A DNA stretch of 64,000 bases from Lacihabitans sp. LS3-19 (lineage in GTDB: Bacteria; Bacteroidota; Bacteroidia; Cytophagales; Spirosomataceae). How positions within the stretch are numbered: the first letter of the stretch is position 1; each line of letters opens with the position of its first letter. Position numbers and translations under genes: made by a program. Location of the stretch: positions 62,250-126,249 of the forward strand of contig NZ_RJUA01000007.1 in the NCBI RefSeq assembly GCF_024343575.1. The letters are read 5' to 3'. The notes beneath the pieces are model-generated. The model did no database searches. It was not told where the DNA came from and worked only from the letters and a program-made list of their open reading frames with translations. This document shows, in pieces, positions 27,116 through 37,157 of the stretch.

Positions 27116-27226
27116 GATTCCATCTTTTGCATAAAAAGTGTATTGAAATTTACTTTTTAAAGCTCATAAATAGCCAATTATTAAAAAAATTTAATAATTT
27201 TACATTAAAACCTTAATATATATTTC

Positions 27227-29122
27227 ATGAAAAAACTACTGCTCATAATTAGCATTTTCTTTTTTACTAATTCGATTTTTGCTCAGCATACCATTATACC
27301 TGCTCCTGTAAGTTTTGAAAGTACGGATGCCATGTTTATGCTTGACCAACAAACCAGCCTAGACATAAAAAATGGCAATCCTGAACTATTGAAAATAGTC
27401 GAAAATTTTCAACAATTCCTAAAAAATGGCGGCACAAATGTTGAAATTAAATCAGTTGCCAATCCTGACAGAAGCAATAAGGCACTTATTTTAGAAATTT
27501 TAAAAGACAAAGATGCATCTCTTGGAAATGAGGGATATACACTTGAAGTTAAAGAAAATACGGTTGAAATAGCAGCAAATGCCAATGGTGGAATATTTAA
27601 CGGTTTACAAACACTAAGACAAATGTTGCCGAGAGATTTTGAATCGAAAGATTATCCTAGCGGAATGGGTATGTTGATGGGTTGCAAAATTAAGGATTAT
27701 CCAAGGTTTGGTTGGAGAGGTTTGATGTTTGACGATAGTCGCCATTTTTTCGGAGTGGATGCCGTGAAAGAATATATCGACAAAATGGCCCAATACAAAT
27801 TCAATGTTTTCCATTGGCACTTGACAGACGACGAAGGTTGGAGAATTGAGATAAAGTCGCTTCCAAAACTAACAGAAATTGGGGCATGGCGAGTTGAACG
27901 TTTTGGAAGATTTGGAGATACGCGTCCACAACCAAAAGAAGGCGAAAAAGCAACTTATGGTGGTTTTTATACCCAAGAACAAATCAAGGATGTTATAAAA
28001 TATGCGGCTGAAAGAAATATTACGATAGTACCTGAAATTGATATTCCAGGCCACAGTATGGCAGCATTAGCAGCTTATCCCGAACTTTCAACTTTGAAAA
28101 AACCAACTATGGTAAACCCAGGAGCTAAGTTTGCGGAATGGTATGGAGACGGAAAATTTGAAATGTTGATCGAAAATACACTGAATCCTGCCGACGAGAA
28201 GGTTTACGATTTTGTAAACAAAGTTATGACGGAAGTTGCGATGTTGTTTCCAGGACAATACATTCACATGGGAGGAGATGAATCTTATCATGGATATTGG
28301 GAAAGAGACGCTTCTGTGCAAGCTTTTATGAAAAAGAATAAAATAAAAGATACCCACGAATTGCAAAGCTATTTTGTGAAAAGAGTAGAGAAGATAGTGA
28401 GCTCAAAAGGCAAAAAACTAATAGGTTGGGACGAAATATTAGAAGGTGGATTGGCTCCAGGTGCCGCAGTGATGAGCTGGAGAGGCATGAAGGGCGGAAT
28501 TGAGGCTGCTAAAATGGGTGTTCCAGTTGTGATGACACCAACCACTTACGCCTACATAGATTATACCCAAGGCGATAAAAGTGTTGAAAACCCAATTTAT
28601 GCCAGCTTGTCTTTAGAGAAATCATTCGAGTTTGAGCCAGTTCCGGAGGGTGTCGAAGCTAAGTATATACTAGGTGGTCAAGCCAATTTATGGACAGAGG
28701 TGATTCCAAACTTGCAATTTGCATTTTACATGACTTACCCAAGAGCTTTTGCTACTTCTGAGGTGCTTTGGAGTCCATTAGAAAAGAAAAGTTGGGATTC
28801 ATTTATAAATCGTACAGAATCGCATTTCTATAGATTTGATGCTGCTAAAACCAATATTTCTAGAGCAGTATTTGAGCCTATCGTGACAGTAAAAAAGGTG
28901 GACGAAAAAATAATGGTTGAACTGAGCAATCATGTGCCTAATACCGAACTATTTTATACAATAGATAATACTTATCCAGTAAATTTCGGAAATAAATACA
29001 CTGGACCTTTTGAAGTTCCAAATGGTAATCTTAGTCTTAGAACTCAATCTTTCAGAAATGGACAATCACTTGGCAGAGAATTAATTATACCTTATGAAGA
29101 ATTGGTAAAAAGGGCCAAATAA
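27227..29122 (+). CDS. Secreted beta-N-acetylhexosaminidase (GH20)
   Basis: GH20 enzymes release terminal GlcNAc or GalNAc by substrate-assisted catalysis. A signal peptide (MKKLLLIISIFFFTNSIFA) leads into the GH20b domain (about 20-145) and then the TIM barrel with GWRGLMFDDSRHFF, NVFHWHLTDDEGWRIEI and the catalytic pair Asp351-Glu352 in HMGGDESYHGYW. WLT motifs near the end and a small C-terminal beta-domain complete 631 residues. It would be exported to the periplasm or surface. GH25 and GH29 genes are close by. A terminator follows at 29157. Confidence 0.95.
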   Translation: MKKLLLIISIFFFTNSIFAQHTIIPAPVSFESTDAMFMLDQQTSLDIKNGNPELLKIVENFQQFLKNGGTNVEIKSVANPDRSNKALILEILKDKDASLGNEGYTLEVKENTVEIAANANGGIFNGLQTLRQMLPRDFESKDYPSGMGMLMGCKIKDYPRFGWRGLMFDDSRHFFGVDAVKEYIDKMAQYKFNVFHWHLTDDEGWRIEIKSLPKLTEIGAWRVERFGRFGDTRPQPKEGEKATYGGFYTQEQIKDVIKYAAERNITIVPEIDIPGHSMAALAAYPELSTLKKPTMVNPGAKFAEWYGDGKFEMLIENTLNPADEKVYDFVNKVMTEVAMLFPGQYIHMGGDESYHGYWERDASVQAFMKKNKIKDTHELQSYFVKRVEKIVSSKGKKLIGWDEILEGGLAPGAAVMSWRGMKGGIEAAKMGVPVVMTPTTYAYIDYTQGDKSVENPIYASLSLEKSFEFEPVPEGVEAKYILGGQANLWTEVIPNLQFAFYMTYPRAFATSEVLWSPLEKKSWDSFINRTESHFYRFDAAKTNISRAVFEPIVTVKKVDEKIMVELSNHVPNTELFYTIDNTYPVNFGNKYTGPFEVPNGNLSLRTQSFRNGQSLGRELIIPYEELVKRAK

Positions 29123-29156
29123 AAAAATGGCATAATTGTTTTCAGTAAAATTTTCC

Positions 29157-29192
29157 AAAAGTAGGGTCATTTAAATTGGCTCTACTTTTTTG
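29157..29192 (+). terminator. Terminator after the GH20 gene
   Basis: AAAAGTAG (29157-29164) pairs with CTACTTTT (29182-29189) with extra inner pairs, followed by a T-rich run. It lies 35 bp beyond the GH20 stop codon. Confidence 0.7.
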
Positions 29193-29290
29193 TTTTATCC
29201 TGGTTCTTCGCATTTTAATATTTTTTATTGCCTTATTTATATCTATCAAAGGAGAGGATAAAAACTTCTAAAAGTCTGATTAAGCGGCAC

Positions 29291-29328
29291 AATAATTGCT
29301 TATAAAAATTTGTTTTTAAGCAATTATT
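29291..29328. promoter_or_regulatory. Perfect 12-bp inverted repeat upstream of the GH25 gene
   Basis: AATAATTGCTTA (29291-29302) and TAAGCAATTATT (29317-29328) are exact reverse complements with a 14-nt spacer. One T-T mismatch and four more A-T pairs follow inward. It ends 10 bp before the chosen GH25 ATG, so it would occlude the ribosome site as RNA, or could be an operator as DNA. Confidence 0.5.
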
Positions 29329-29338
29329 ATTGAGTGAA

Positions 29339-30091
29339 ATGTTAACAAATTTAAGTTTAGTTCTAACGCTGCTTTTGCACGTTTTTAGCTTTAGCTATAT
29401 ACCTAGCCACAAACACATTACCAAACGTTATAGTATACATGGTATTGACTTATCTCACCATCAAAAAAACGTTGATTGGGAAAGAGTTGCCAATCACGGT
29501 GATTTTAAAATAAGTTTTTGTTTTCTTAAAGCTACCGAAGGTGGAGATTTTCAAGATACCAAATTTCAGCATAATTGGAGAGAAAGTAAAGAAGCAGGAA
29601 TATCAAGAGGAGCATATCATTTTTACAATCCAAGCAAAAATGCCGTTGTTCAAGCCAGAAATTTTATAAATAATGTAAAACTTCAAGAAGGAGATTTAGC
29701 ACCTGTTTTAGATTTTGAAAAAGACGTAAACAATGTTAGTGTTGCTACTGTACGTAAAAATTTAACCAAATGGCTACAAATTGTTGAAAAACATTATGGT
29801 ATTAAACCCATAATTTATTCCAACACTTTTATTTATAACAAATACATCAAAGGCCATTTCAAAGATACGCCACTATGGTTAGCCGACTATCAATCTGGGA
29901 ATATTCACAGCTTGGTTAAAAGCCCGAATCTAAAGATATGGCAATACACCGAAAAAGGACGCGTAAGTGGTGTTGCAGGAAATGTTGATATCAATGCATT
30001 TGTAGGCAATCAAGAAGAGTTTGAAAGTTTAAAGTTAGGTTATGAAGAAGCTGACTTTGAAATTGAGATAGAATCTGTGACTAAAAAATAA
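29339..30091 (+). CDS. GH25 lysozyme-family glycoside hydrolase
   Basis: The ATG at 29339 gives a hydrophobic signal segment (MLTNLSLVLTLLLHVFSFSY); a TTG three codons earlier is unlikely. The catalytic barrel has HGIDLSHHQKNVDWE, FCFLKATEGGDFQDTKF, GAYHFYNP, LAPVLDFEKD with the catalytic acidic residues, and IYSNTFIYNKYI. GH25 enzymes cleave the GlcNAc-MurNAc bond of peptidoglycan. About 250 residues with no cell-wall-binding repeats suggests a role in self-wall remodelling or competitor lysis. Confidence 0.9.
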   Translation: MLTNLSLVLTLLLHVFSFSYIPSHKHITKRYSIHGIDLSHHQKNVDWERVANHGDFKISFCFLKATEGGDFQDTKFQHNWRESKEAGISRGAYHFYNPSKNAVVQARNFINNVKLQEGDLAPVLDFEKDVNNVSVATVRKNLTKWLQIVEKHYGIKPIIYSNTFIYNKYIKGHFKDTPLWLADYQSGNIHSLVKSPNLKIWQYTEKGRVSGVAGNVDINAFVGNQEEFESLKLGYEEADFEIEIESVTKK

Positions 30092-30094
30092 GTT

Positions 30095-30484
30095 TCACTT
30101 CCTGTTTTTTAGGGGAATTATATATCTGCAAGCTGTCCAAATTTCATCGATAGCCGAAACTTTTACATCTTGCAATCCGAACCGTGAGGCAATGGCTTTT
30201 ACTGAATGATAATCAAGATCAGTTGCTACTCCAGAAGTTTTTTTTGGCCAAGAAATCCAAATCATTCCGTTTGGTTTCATTTTCTCGAAAAGTGTTGATA
30301 GTTCTAATTTCAGGGCATCTTGATTTTTTTCGAAAACATGAATAAAATCGGCAAATTCTCCTTCTTCACATTCTTCAACATCTGGAATTTCTATCAATAA
30401 GTCAAAGTAATTCTCAGGTATATTCTTTAAAATCACCTTTTGACCGTCCTTTAAGCCTAGTTTTTTGAAAAGAGGGTTGGGCAT
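30095..30484 (-). CDS. DUF3052-like protein
   Basis: The 129-residue protein begins MPNPLFKKLGLKDGQKVILK at 30484, where its ATG overlaps the stop codon of the membrane protein gene upstream by 1 bp (TAATG). An ATG nine codons earlier would overlap further. GMIWISWPKKTSGVATDL and DVKVSAIDEIWTACRYI match the DUF3052 family as I recall it. The family has no known function to me. It converges on the GH25 gene with a 3-bp gap. Confidence 0.75.
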   Translation of the reverse strand: MPNPLFKKLGLKDGQKVILKNIPENYFDLLIEIPDVEECEEGEFADFIHVFEKNQDALKLELSTLFEKMKPNGMIWISWPKKTSGVATDLDYHSVKAIASRFGLQDVKVSAIDEIWTACRYIIPLKNRK

Positions 30485-32229
30485 TATTTCCTTTTCATTA
30501 ATATTTTCCAATCTAAATACTCTATTTCGCCATTTTCAGAACTACCACTTTCAATAATAAGTATCAGTTTCCAATTTTGGCTATCTTTTTCAAAAGTCAA
30601 TTCTTTTGAATCTATCAAATTTCCTTCCAATTCTTTTAAACTGCTCAAATCAAAATCAATTTTCTCGGTATCGTTAATCGTAAATTCCAATATGTTTTTT
30701 TCTAATTTAGTCTTTAAGGAATTACCAGCTACTGTTCTTGAAAACACATCTTCTTTATACTGACTCACATCTGAAGAAATCATATAATCAGCATTATGCA
30801 ATTCAATAAAATTTTCATTCTTTCTACTGAAATATCTGTATTTCACATAAGATTGCTTAGACGGAAGATTGAGCAGATTTAATACCAATTGACTCCTTTG
30901 GTATTCGTTTTTCTCATTCTTAAGTTCTTGAAATTGCTTCGGACTCAAGTATTTTTCAAAAATTTCCACACGATTTTCAGAAAGATATTCCAAAGAAGCA
31001 TAAAGCTTGTCCTGATCTAAGCTATCTAATTTCAAACCTTTCGGAACTTCAATTTTCCCTGCTTTTAAAAGCTTATTTTTCTCTAACACACTTTCCATTC
31101 TTCCAACTTGGTTTTTTCTAGAACTTTGGAATGCATTGTAAGGTGCATAAATAGCTAAAAGACTAATAATCAACAAAGAAAGAGGTATAACTTTAATATT
31201 ATCAACTTTAGAAAAAGAAAAATATAGGCAAATTCCTAAAAGCCATATAGCCAGTAATGCCACAAAATATCGAGGTTCTGAAAGTCCATATTGATGTATT
31301 CTCACATAAATAGCCACCAACATCAAACCTACCAATGGCAGCAAAATCCAATAATAAGCCCTAGAAAATATTTGAATCCACTTATTGGTATTTTTTAGAG
31401 GGTTGATGAGTAAAAAGGCCAATATGCCGAAAATTGCACTTGCCAAAACCATAATACTTACCCAGCCTTTTGGCAATGACCAAGCCACCAAAATCTTAAA
31501 TTCATAAGCTACAAGAATCGCTAAATAAATAGCCACCAATGGCAATAAGACGTATTGCGTAAAATATTTTAGACCAATCGGATAGGCATTGTCTTCGTCA
31601 ATAATTTCCAGCTTTGGGATTTTTGAGGTAAAAATCCAAGTATTTACAAAGCCGTTTATCCCAATCCAAATGTACGGATACCAATCGTTGCTTAATTTTA
31701 TTTCGAACAGGCTCTGGATTCCAAGCAATGCCACAACTAGCCCAATACTTAGCGTTACACTATACAGGAAACCAGTTAGAATAGAAATGAACAAGTGCTT
31801 ATTGTATTGCCAAAAACCAGAAATTTGCTTGTTTAAAAAAAAAGGTGCGACCGAAACCAATAAATGAAAAGCAACAATCAAAACCGCGTATTTTATAAAA
31901 AAAGACTTGTTATATAATAAATCTTTAGGATCTGGAGCGTCTAAAAAATAGAAAAAAAGAAGAAATAAGATTCCAATGGCCAAAGAAGGTAATTTTAACT
32001 TGGGATTTCTTTCTCCAAAAATCTCAGCACTAAAAAACAATGGAACACCTAAAAGAAACGTAATTCCGATTTTCACAACTTCATTATTCTCATTATCTTC
32101 TGTAGCTAAGTAAATCATAGAAATAGTGGCTACTAAACTACTCAAAAGTGTAAATGAAAACCTTTTCAATGAAAATGAAAATGCATTTGAGACAGTTTTG
32201 AGGTTTTCAAGAGATAGAAATTTGGCCAT
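30484..32229 (-). CDS. DUF4153-family multi-pass membrane protein
   Basis: A 581-residue protein. Residues 1-370 contain about 11 hydrophobic helices, for example IGITFLLGVPLFFSAEIFG and GILAFLLINPLKNTNKW, and residues 370-581 are soluble. The N-terminal layout fits DUF4153. The soluble C-terminus contains short beta-strands and no enzyme motif. It is coupled to the DUF3052-like gene by TAATG. Function is unknown. Confidence 0.75.
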   Translation of the reverse strand: MAKFLSLENLKTVSNAFSFSLKRFSFTLLSSLVATISMIYLATEDNENNEVVKIGITFLLGVPLFFSAEIFGERNPKLKLPSLAIGILFLLFFYFLDAPDPKDLLYNKSFFIKYAVLIVAFHLLVSVAPFFLNKQISGFWQYNKHLFISILTGFLYSVTLSIGLVVALLGIQSLFEIKLSNDWYPYIWIGINGFVNTWIFTSKIPKLEIIDEDNAYPIGLKYFTQYVLLPLVAIYLAILVAYEFKILVAWSLPKGWVSIMVLASAIFGILAFLLINPLKNTNKWIQIFSRAYYWILLPLVGLMLVAIYVRIHQYGLSEPRYFVALLAIWLLGICLYFSFSKVDNIKVIPLSLLIISLLAIYAPYNAFQSSRKNQVGRMESVLEKNKLLKAGKIEVPKGLKLDSLDQDKLYASLEYLSENRVEIFEKYLSPKQFQELKNEKNEYQRSQLVLNLLNLPSKQSYVKYRYFSRKNENFIELHNADYMISSDVSQYKEDVFSRTVAGNSLKTKLEKNILEFTINDTEKIDFDLSSLKELEGNLIDSKELTFEKDSQNWKLILIIESGSSENGEIEYLDWKILMKRK

Positions 32230-32319
32230 GGTTTTTTTTGTCTAAATTAGTGAAAATTGTTTCTTTTCTAAACATTTCCTTATAATTTTAATCATGGTCT
32301 AAAATTCAACCAAAACCAA

Positions 32320-33765
32320 ATGAAACTTTTTAAAATTACCTTAACTGCTCTCGTTTTTTCAAGTCTTTTTAGTTGCAAAACTAGCCAAATTAAAAGCCCA
32401 GCTCCCATTTATCCAATACCAACAACTGATCAATTAGCCTGGCATGAACTCGAGACTTATGCTTTTATTCATTTTACCACCAATACTTTTACAGGAAAAG
32501 AATGGGGATATGGTGACGAAAGTCCTTCAATAGTGAACCCAACGGATATGAATGTAGACCAATGGGTAAAAACCATAAAAGATGCAGGACTAAAAGCAGT
32601 GATATTAACTTGCAAACACCACGACGGATTTGTGCTCTGGCCAAGTAAGTACACCGACCACTCCATAGCGGCAAGTCCTTATAAAAACGGCAAAGGCGAC
32701 ATTGTAAAAGAAGTGTCAGAAGCTTGTAAAAAATACAGTTTAAAATTTGGGGTATACTTGTCTCCTTGGGATAGAAACCGAGCAGATTATGGAAGTCCTT
32801 CCTATGTGGAATATTACAGAAATCAACTAAAAGAACTTTTTGCAGCTTATGGGCCGATTTTCGAAATGTGGTTTGACGGAGCCAATGGTGGAGATGGCTA
32901 TTATGGAGGAAGCAAAGAAAAACGTAAAATCAATGGCAGATCTTATTACGATTGGCCAAAAACTATTGAACTGGTAAGAGACCTTGAACCAAAGATTTTG
33001 TTTTTTAGTGATGCTGGTCCAGAGATAAGATGGGTTGGAAACGAACGCGGTGTAGCTGGCAGAACCAACTGGAATAGCATAAGCCGGGATACGCTTTATG
33101 CAGGTAAAGCTGGTATAGAAGGCCTATTAAATACAGGCCATGAAAAAGGAAAAGATTGGGTGCCTGCCGAAGTTGATGTGAGCATTAGACCGGGTTGGTT
33201 TTATCACAAAGAAGAAGATGATAAAGTAAAAACACCTGAAAAGCTTTTCGAAATCTATATGACTTCGGTAGGTAGAGGCTCTAATCTTTTATTAAATATT
33301 CCTCCTGACAGAAGAGGCCAAGTACATGAAAACGACGTAAAGTCACTATTGGAATGGAGAAAAATGCTAAACGAAAAGTTTTCAAATAACCTTGCGGCGA
33401 ATGCCAAAGTTACCGTTAATTCTATTTTCAATAAAAACACGAAAGCCCAAAACCTTTGTGATGGAGATACAAAAACCTATTGGGCAGCTGCAGAAAATAC
33501 CAATTCGGCTGTGGTAGAGCTGGATTTAGGTAAAACTCAAGTGGTAAATTTCGTAGAAATACAAGAATACATAGCTCTTGGCCAAAGAGTTAAAAGTTTT
33601 GCATTAGATGTTTGGAAAAATAACGAATGGAAACAAGTAGCACAAGAAACTACGATAGGGTATAAAAGAATTGTAGAAATAGAAAAAACACAAACTTCAA
33701 AAATCAGGATTAGGATTTTGGACGCAAAAGCAGCAGTAGTTCTGAGTGAAGTGAAAGTTTGGTAA
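32320..33765 (+). CDS. Secreted alpha-L-fucosidase (GH29)
   Basis: GH29 enzymes remove terminal alpha-linked fucose by a retaining mechanism. The start MKLFKITLTALVFSSLFSC is a lipoprotein signal with Cys at about 19. The barrel has WHELETYAFIHFTTNTF, LTCKHHDGFVLWPSKY, LSPWDRN and EMWFDGANGG, where Asp186 is the expected nucleophile. From about 350 on, a discoidin-like (F5/8 type C) beta domain follows: NAKVTVNSIF, DGDTKTYWAAAE, VELDLGKTQ. Together with the GH20 and sulfatase genes it points to use of fucosylated, sulfated glycans. Confidence 0.93.
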   Translation: MKLFKITLTALVFSSLFSCKTSQIKSPAPIYPIPTTDQLAWHELETYAFIHFTTNTFTGKEWGYGDESPSIVNPTDMNVDQWVKTIKDAGLKAVILTCKHHDGFVLWPSKYTDHSIAASPYKNGKGDIVKEVSEACKKYSLKFGVYLSPWDRNRADYGSPSYVEYYRNQLKELFAAYGPIFEMWFDGANGGDGYYGGSKEKRKINGRSYYDWPKTIELVRDLEPKILFFSDAGPEIRWVGNERGVAGRTNWNSISRDTLYAGKAGIEGLLNTGHEKGKDWVPAEVDVSIRPGWFYHKEEDDKVKTPEKLFEIYMTSVGRGSNLLLNIPPDRRGQVHENDVKSLLEWRKMLNEKFSNNLAANAKVTVNSIFNKNTKAQNLCDGDTKTYWAAAENTNSAVVELDLGKTQVVNFVEIQEYIALGQRVKSFALDVWKNNEWKQVAQETTIGYKRIVEIEKTQTSKIRIRILDAKAAVVLSEVKVW

Positions 33766-33779
33766 GAAATATTAAAAAG

Positions 33780-33813
33780 AAAAAGGCAAATCGTTAAAAT
33801 GATTTGCCTTTTT
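33780..33813. terminator. Bidirectional terminator between GH29 and permease genes
   Basis: AAAAAGGCAAATC pairs exactly with GATTTGCCTTTTT around an 8-nt loop. A-runs on the left and T-runs on the right let it serve both converging genes. Confidence 0.85.
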
Positions 33814-33832
33814 CATAAAATGAAGTTTAGAA

Positions 33833-35299
33833 TCAATCCTTCAAATTGCTATGGTTTTTACTGTATGTGAAATAAATTATCATACCTAAAACCATCCATA
33901 CAATCAGTCTCAACCAGTTTGTCCATCCCAAACCATATATCATTGACAAACAAACCAATACGCCCAAAACAGGAACAAAAGGCACCCAAGGCGTTTTAAA
34001 TTCTCTCTTCATATCGGGCTCTGTTTTTCTTAAAACTATAACAGAAATACAAACTAATATGAAGGCGAACAAAGTACCGATACTTGTCATATCACCCACA
34101 ATGTCGCCCGGTACAAACGCCGCAAACAAACCAACAATTATAAAAATTACAATGTTTGCTTTAAAAGGAGTTTTATACTTTGGGTGCAAATCACTTAATG
34201 CTTTTGGTAATAATCCATCTTTCCCCATAGCATAAAATACTCTCGACTGGCCCAATAGCATCACCAAAATAACGGATGAAAAACCCGCCAAAATTGCAAC
34301 AGTAACAAACTGACCTAACCAAGCATAGCCTATCATATATTTGTTAATAGCAAAAGCTACTGAGGCTTCTTTTCCGCCCGTTCTGAAATCCTCTACAGTA
34401 GCTACACCCGTAAGCACATGGGCAAAAAGTATATATAAAATAGTACAAACAACTAACGATCCTAATATCCCAATGGGCATATTACGTTTTGGATTTATGG
34501 TTTCTTGGGCTGCAGTACTTACTGCATCAAAACCAATAAAGGCAAAAAACACAGTGCCCGCAGCACCTAAAATCCCCATAATGCCTCCGAAATTATGACT
34601 GATGCCTTGATCGTCAATATATTTTGTGGCTTCTGGAATATAAGTGGCGTGGTTGGCAGGATTGATAAAACCCCAACCAATGATAATAATTAAAATTACG
34701 ATGGTTACTTTCAATATTACAATTATGCCATTCACAAAAGCCGATTCTTGAATACCTCTTATAAGTAACAAACTGATAACGCCTACAATAAACAAGGCAG
34801 GAATATTCATAATTCCCGAAACCCCATCTGCTGAGGTCTGAAATGGAGAATGGCACCACTCATATGGAATTGGGCTGGTATGTAAGACTTCAACCAGCAA
34901 ATTATTTAGATATTCGCTCCAAGCTATACCCACTGTGGCGGCTCCAACTGCATATTCCAAAATCAAATCCCAGCCTATTATCCAAGCTAAAAATTCACCC
35001 ATGGTAGCATAAGTATATGTATAAGCACTACCCGCTATAGGAATAGAAGATGATAACTCCGCATAGGCTAAACCTGCCAAAGCACAGCCAACCGCTGCCA
35101 AAATAAATCCATAAGTGACAGACGGACCAGCATTGTTTGCCGCCGCCGCAGCTGTTCTTACAAACAAACCTGCCCCAATTATGGCACCAACACCCAAAGC
35201 CACCAGCGACCATGCTGTTAGCGTTCGTTTTAAGCTTTTCTCATTATCAGCAGCTTCTTCTATTAGCAGACTGATTGGTTTTTTCTTCCAAAGTGACAT
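33833..35299 (-). CDS. APC-superfamily amino acid permease
   Basis: A 488-residue inner-membrane transporter with about 12 to 14 hydrophobic helices. TM1 has the unwound substrate motif GVGAIIGAGLFVRTAAAA, and FFAFIGFDAVSTAAQETINP is the TM6 region. The closest subfamily by length and sequence is the cationic amino acid (CAT-like) group. The N-terminus MSLWKKKPISLLIEE is typical of Bacteroidota members. The exact substrate is not deducible. Confidence 0.9.
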   Translation of the reverse strand: MSLWKKKPISLLIEEAADNEKSLKRTLTAWSLVALGVGAIIGAGLFVRTAAAAANNAGPSVTYGFILAAVGCALAGLAYAELSSSIPIAGSAYTYTYATMGEFLAWIIGWDLILEYAVGAATVGIAWSEYLNNLLVEVLHTSPIPYEWCHSPFQTSADGVSGIMNIPALFIVGVISLLLIRGIQESAFVNGIIVILKVTIVILIIIIGWGFINPANHATYIPEATKYIDDQGISHNFGGIMGILGAAGTVFFAFIGFDAVSTAAQETINPKRNMPIGILGSLVVCTILYILFAHVLTGVATVEDFRTGGKEASVAFAINKYMIGYAWLGQFVTVAILAGFSSVILVMLLGQSRVFYAMGKDGLLPKALSDLHPKYKTPFKANIVIFIIVGLFAAFVPGDIVGDMTSIGTLFAFILVCISVIVLRKTEPDMKREFKTPWVPFVPVLGVLVCLSMIYGLGWTNWLRLIVWMVLGMIIYFTYSKNHSNLKD

Positions 35300-35497
35300 A
35301 CTTTTTTTAGGTTATTGGTTTCAATTAAAATCAAAAATAATACTTAAAGCTTAATATGAACTTAAACTTATAGAAAAGTATGTTCTGACTTTTAAAAATT
35401 AGTAATTTAAATATGAATACGGTATAAATTTTGTATTGCTTATACTAAACCAAATCGAAAAATTTTGGTCAAACTTACTCATATTTAAAAAATAACA

Positions 35498-36418
35498 ATG
35501 CCATTTAAATTAATCGTAATAATCCTGTTATTGGCCTCATTTTCAAATTCTTGCCAAAGAAGAAAAGATATTGAACCTGATAATATTTTTAGATTTGAGC
35601 CGACCATTAAAGTCGGAAATCTAAACCGAACTTATACGGTTGTTTTGCCAAGTAATTATTACTCCGAAAAAACGGATCTTCCACTTGTGATTGCCATGCA
35701 TGGTGGTGGAGGTAGTGCCAAACAAATGGAAGAAAGCTACGAACTACCCGAAAAAGCTGAAGCTGAAAAGTACATAATTGTGTATCCTGACGGTATTCAA
35801 AGCGATGGATTGCTAAAAGCAAGAACATGGAACGCGGGACTTTGTTGCGAATACGCCGTAGAAAACGACATAGACGATGTGGGTTTTTTGAGTAAAATGA
35901 TTGATAAATTAATAGCTGATTTTAATATCAATCCCAAGCAAGTATTTTTAACCGGTATGTCAAATGGAGGAATGATGGCCTATCGATTGGCTTGCGAAAT
36001 CCCTCAAAAAATTACTGCTATAGCTCCAGTGGCCTGTACTATGGTAACTACAAAACCTTGCACTTCTCAGAATACTATTCCTGTCCTACATTTTCATTCC
36101 GAACTTGACGAACATGTGCCTTATGAAGGCGGAATTGGAATAAGAGGTATAAATTACCCAGCTGTAGAAAAAGGTTTAAAGTTCTGGGCAGAAAACAATA
36201 CTTGTAGCAATACTTCAAAAATCACAAAGCAGGAAACAAACTATAAACTAACGCAATGGATTGATTGTAAAAACAATGCGACGGTTTCTGTTTACCTTAC
36301 AAAAGACGGTGGACACTCTTGGCCAGGTATTACCAAAGTTAGAATTGGAGGTGACGATCCATCAACTGCACTAAATGCCAACGAATTGATTTTCGATTTT
36401 TTTAATAAATACAGGTAA
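35498..36418 (+). CDS. Secreted LpqC/PHB-depolymerase-family esterase
   Basis: A 306-residue alpha/beta hydrolase. The start has a lipoprotein-type signal (LLLASFSNSC, Cys about residue 19). The oxyanion region is VIAMHGGGGSAKQ, the nucleophile Ser is in TGMSNGGMMA, the acid is in HSELDEHVPYEGG, and the catalytic His is in GGHSWPG. Cys pairs (GLCCEY and others) suggest disulfides in an exported enzyme. Family members act on polyhydroxybutyrate or feruloyl/acetyl esters of plant polysaccharides. With no binding domain, the substrate is open. Confidence 0.88.
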   Translation: MPFKLIVIILLLASFSNSCQRRKDIEPDNIFRFEPTIKVGNLNRTYTVVLPSNYYSEKTDLPLVIAMHGGGGSAKQMEESYELPEKAEAEKYIIVYPDGIQSDGLLKARTWNAGLCCEYAVENDIDDVGFLSKMIDKLIADFNINPKQVFLTGMSNGGMMAYRLACEIPQKITAIAPVACTMVTTKPCTSQNTIPVLHFHSELDEHVPYEGGIGIRGINYPAVEKGLKFWAENNTCSNTSKITKQETNYKLTQWIDCKNNATVSVYLTKDGGHSWPGITKVRIGGDDPSTALNANELIFDFFNKYR

Positions 36419-36681
36419 TATTTATCTTTCAAGTTTTCTGCTAAAACAAAGAAGAAAATTATGAAAATAATTGCCTGATATATAGACAGGAAGAATCTCT
36501 AATTTAGTTTTTCAACTAAATTTTCCAATAATAAATATTCGAAAAAAACCAACCTTGGTACCTTTAGGTATAGTTTTTGAATATACATTTATTACCAAAA
36601 AATCGAAAATCGTATATTGTTTTTTTTCGTTTTTTCGTTTATTGGGAATTTATATCTATTCACTAAAAAACAACCCAATCT

Positions 36682-37152
36682 ATGTTCAAATTCGTAGCTT
36701 TTCTTTTAGTTTTTGGCGTTTATCAATGCGAAAAAACCGACATAAAATCAGACGAAATATTAAAAGGAGATTGGACTTATGTTGGTACTTTTAGCGAAAC
36801 TCAAAATTACAGTTGTTATGTTTGTTCAGACTTTGACATAAATAAAAGTTTGTATAAAATATCATTTCTAGACGGTACATCTTATTCTGCTAAAATCAAT
36901 TTACTGCTAGCCAAAGGCGACTATTCCACTTCTTTTGATAAAAATTCAACTAGTAAATCTACAGGCACTTTTGAAAATTTGAACTTAGAAATTCTTAATA
37001 AACCTTATGAAACTGCCGAAGACAGCAAATTTAAAACGCTATTTTCTGAAGCTACAAATTTTAGTGTTGTCTTAAAAACCAATGATAATGCCTACGATCA
37101 ACTCACTTTAAGTTCTAACAATAACGAATTTTTGCTATTTGTCAGAAAATAA
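36682..37152 (+). CDS. Small putative lipoprotein, unknown function
   Basis: A 156-residue protein. The N-terminus MFKFVAFLLVFGVYQC looks like a lipoprotein signal with Cys16. Beta-rich segments follow (GDWTYVGTFSETQNYSC, LYKISFLDGTSYSAKINLLL), resembling a META- or lipocalin-like lipid-anchored domain. A pair of Cys residues (SCYVC) could form a disulfide. I do not recognise a family. It converges with the nuclease gene with a 5-bp gap. Confidence 0.65.
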   Translation: MFKFVAFLLVFGVYQCEKTDIKSDEILKGDWTYVGTFSETQNYSCYVCSDFDINKSLYKISFLDGTSYSAKINLLLAKGDYSTSFDKNSTSKSTGTFENLNLEILNKPYETAEDSKFKTLFSEATNFSVVLKTNDNAYDQLTLSSNNNEFLLFVRK

Positions 37153-37157
37153 GCTTT

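Noticed and set aside
36555-36794. 79-codon frame upstream of the small lipoprotein gene
   Set aside because: It overlaps the lipoprotein gene in another frame, has a cluster of basic residues and no recognisable motif.
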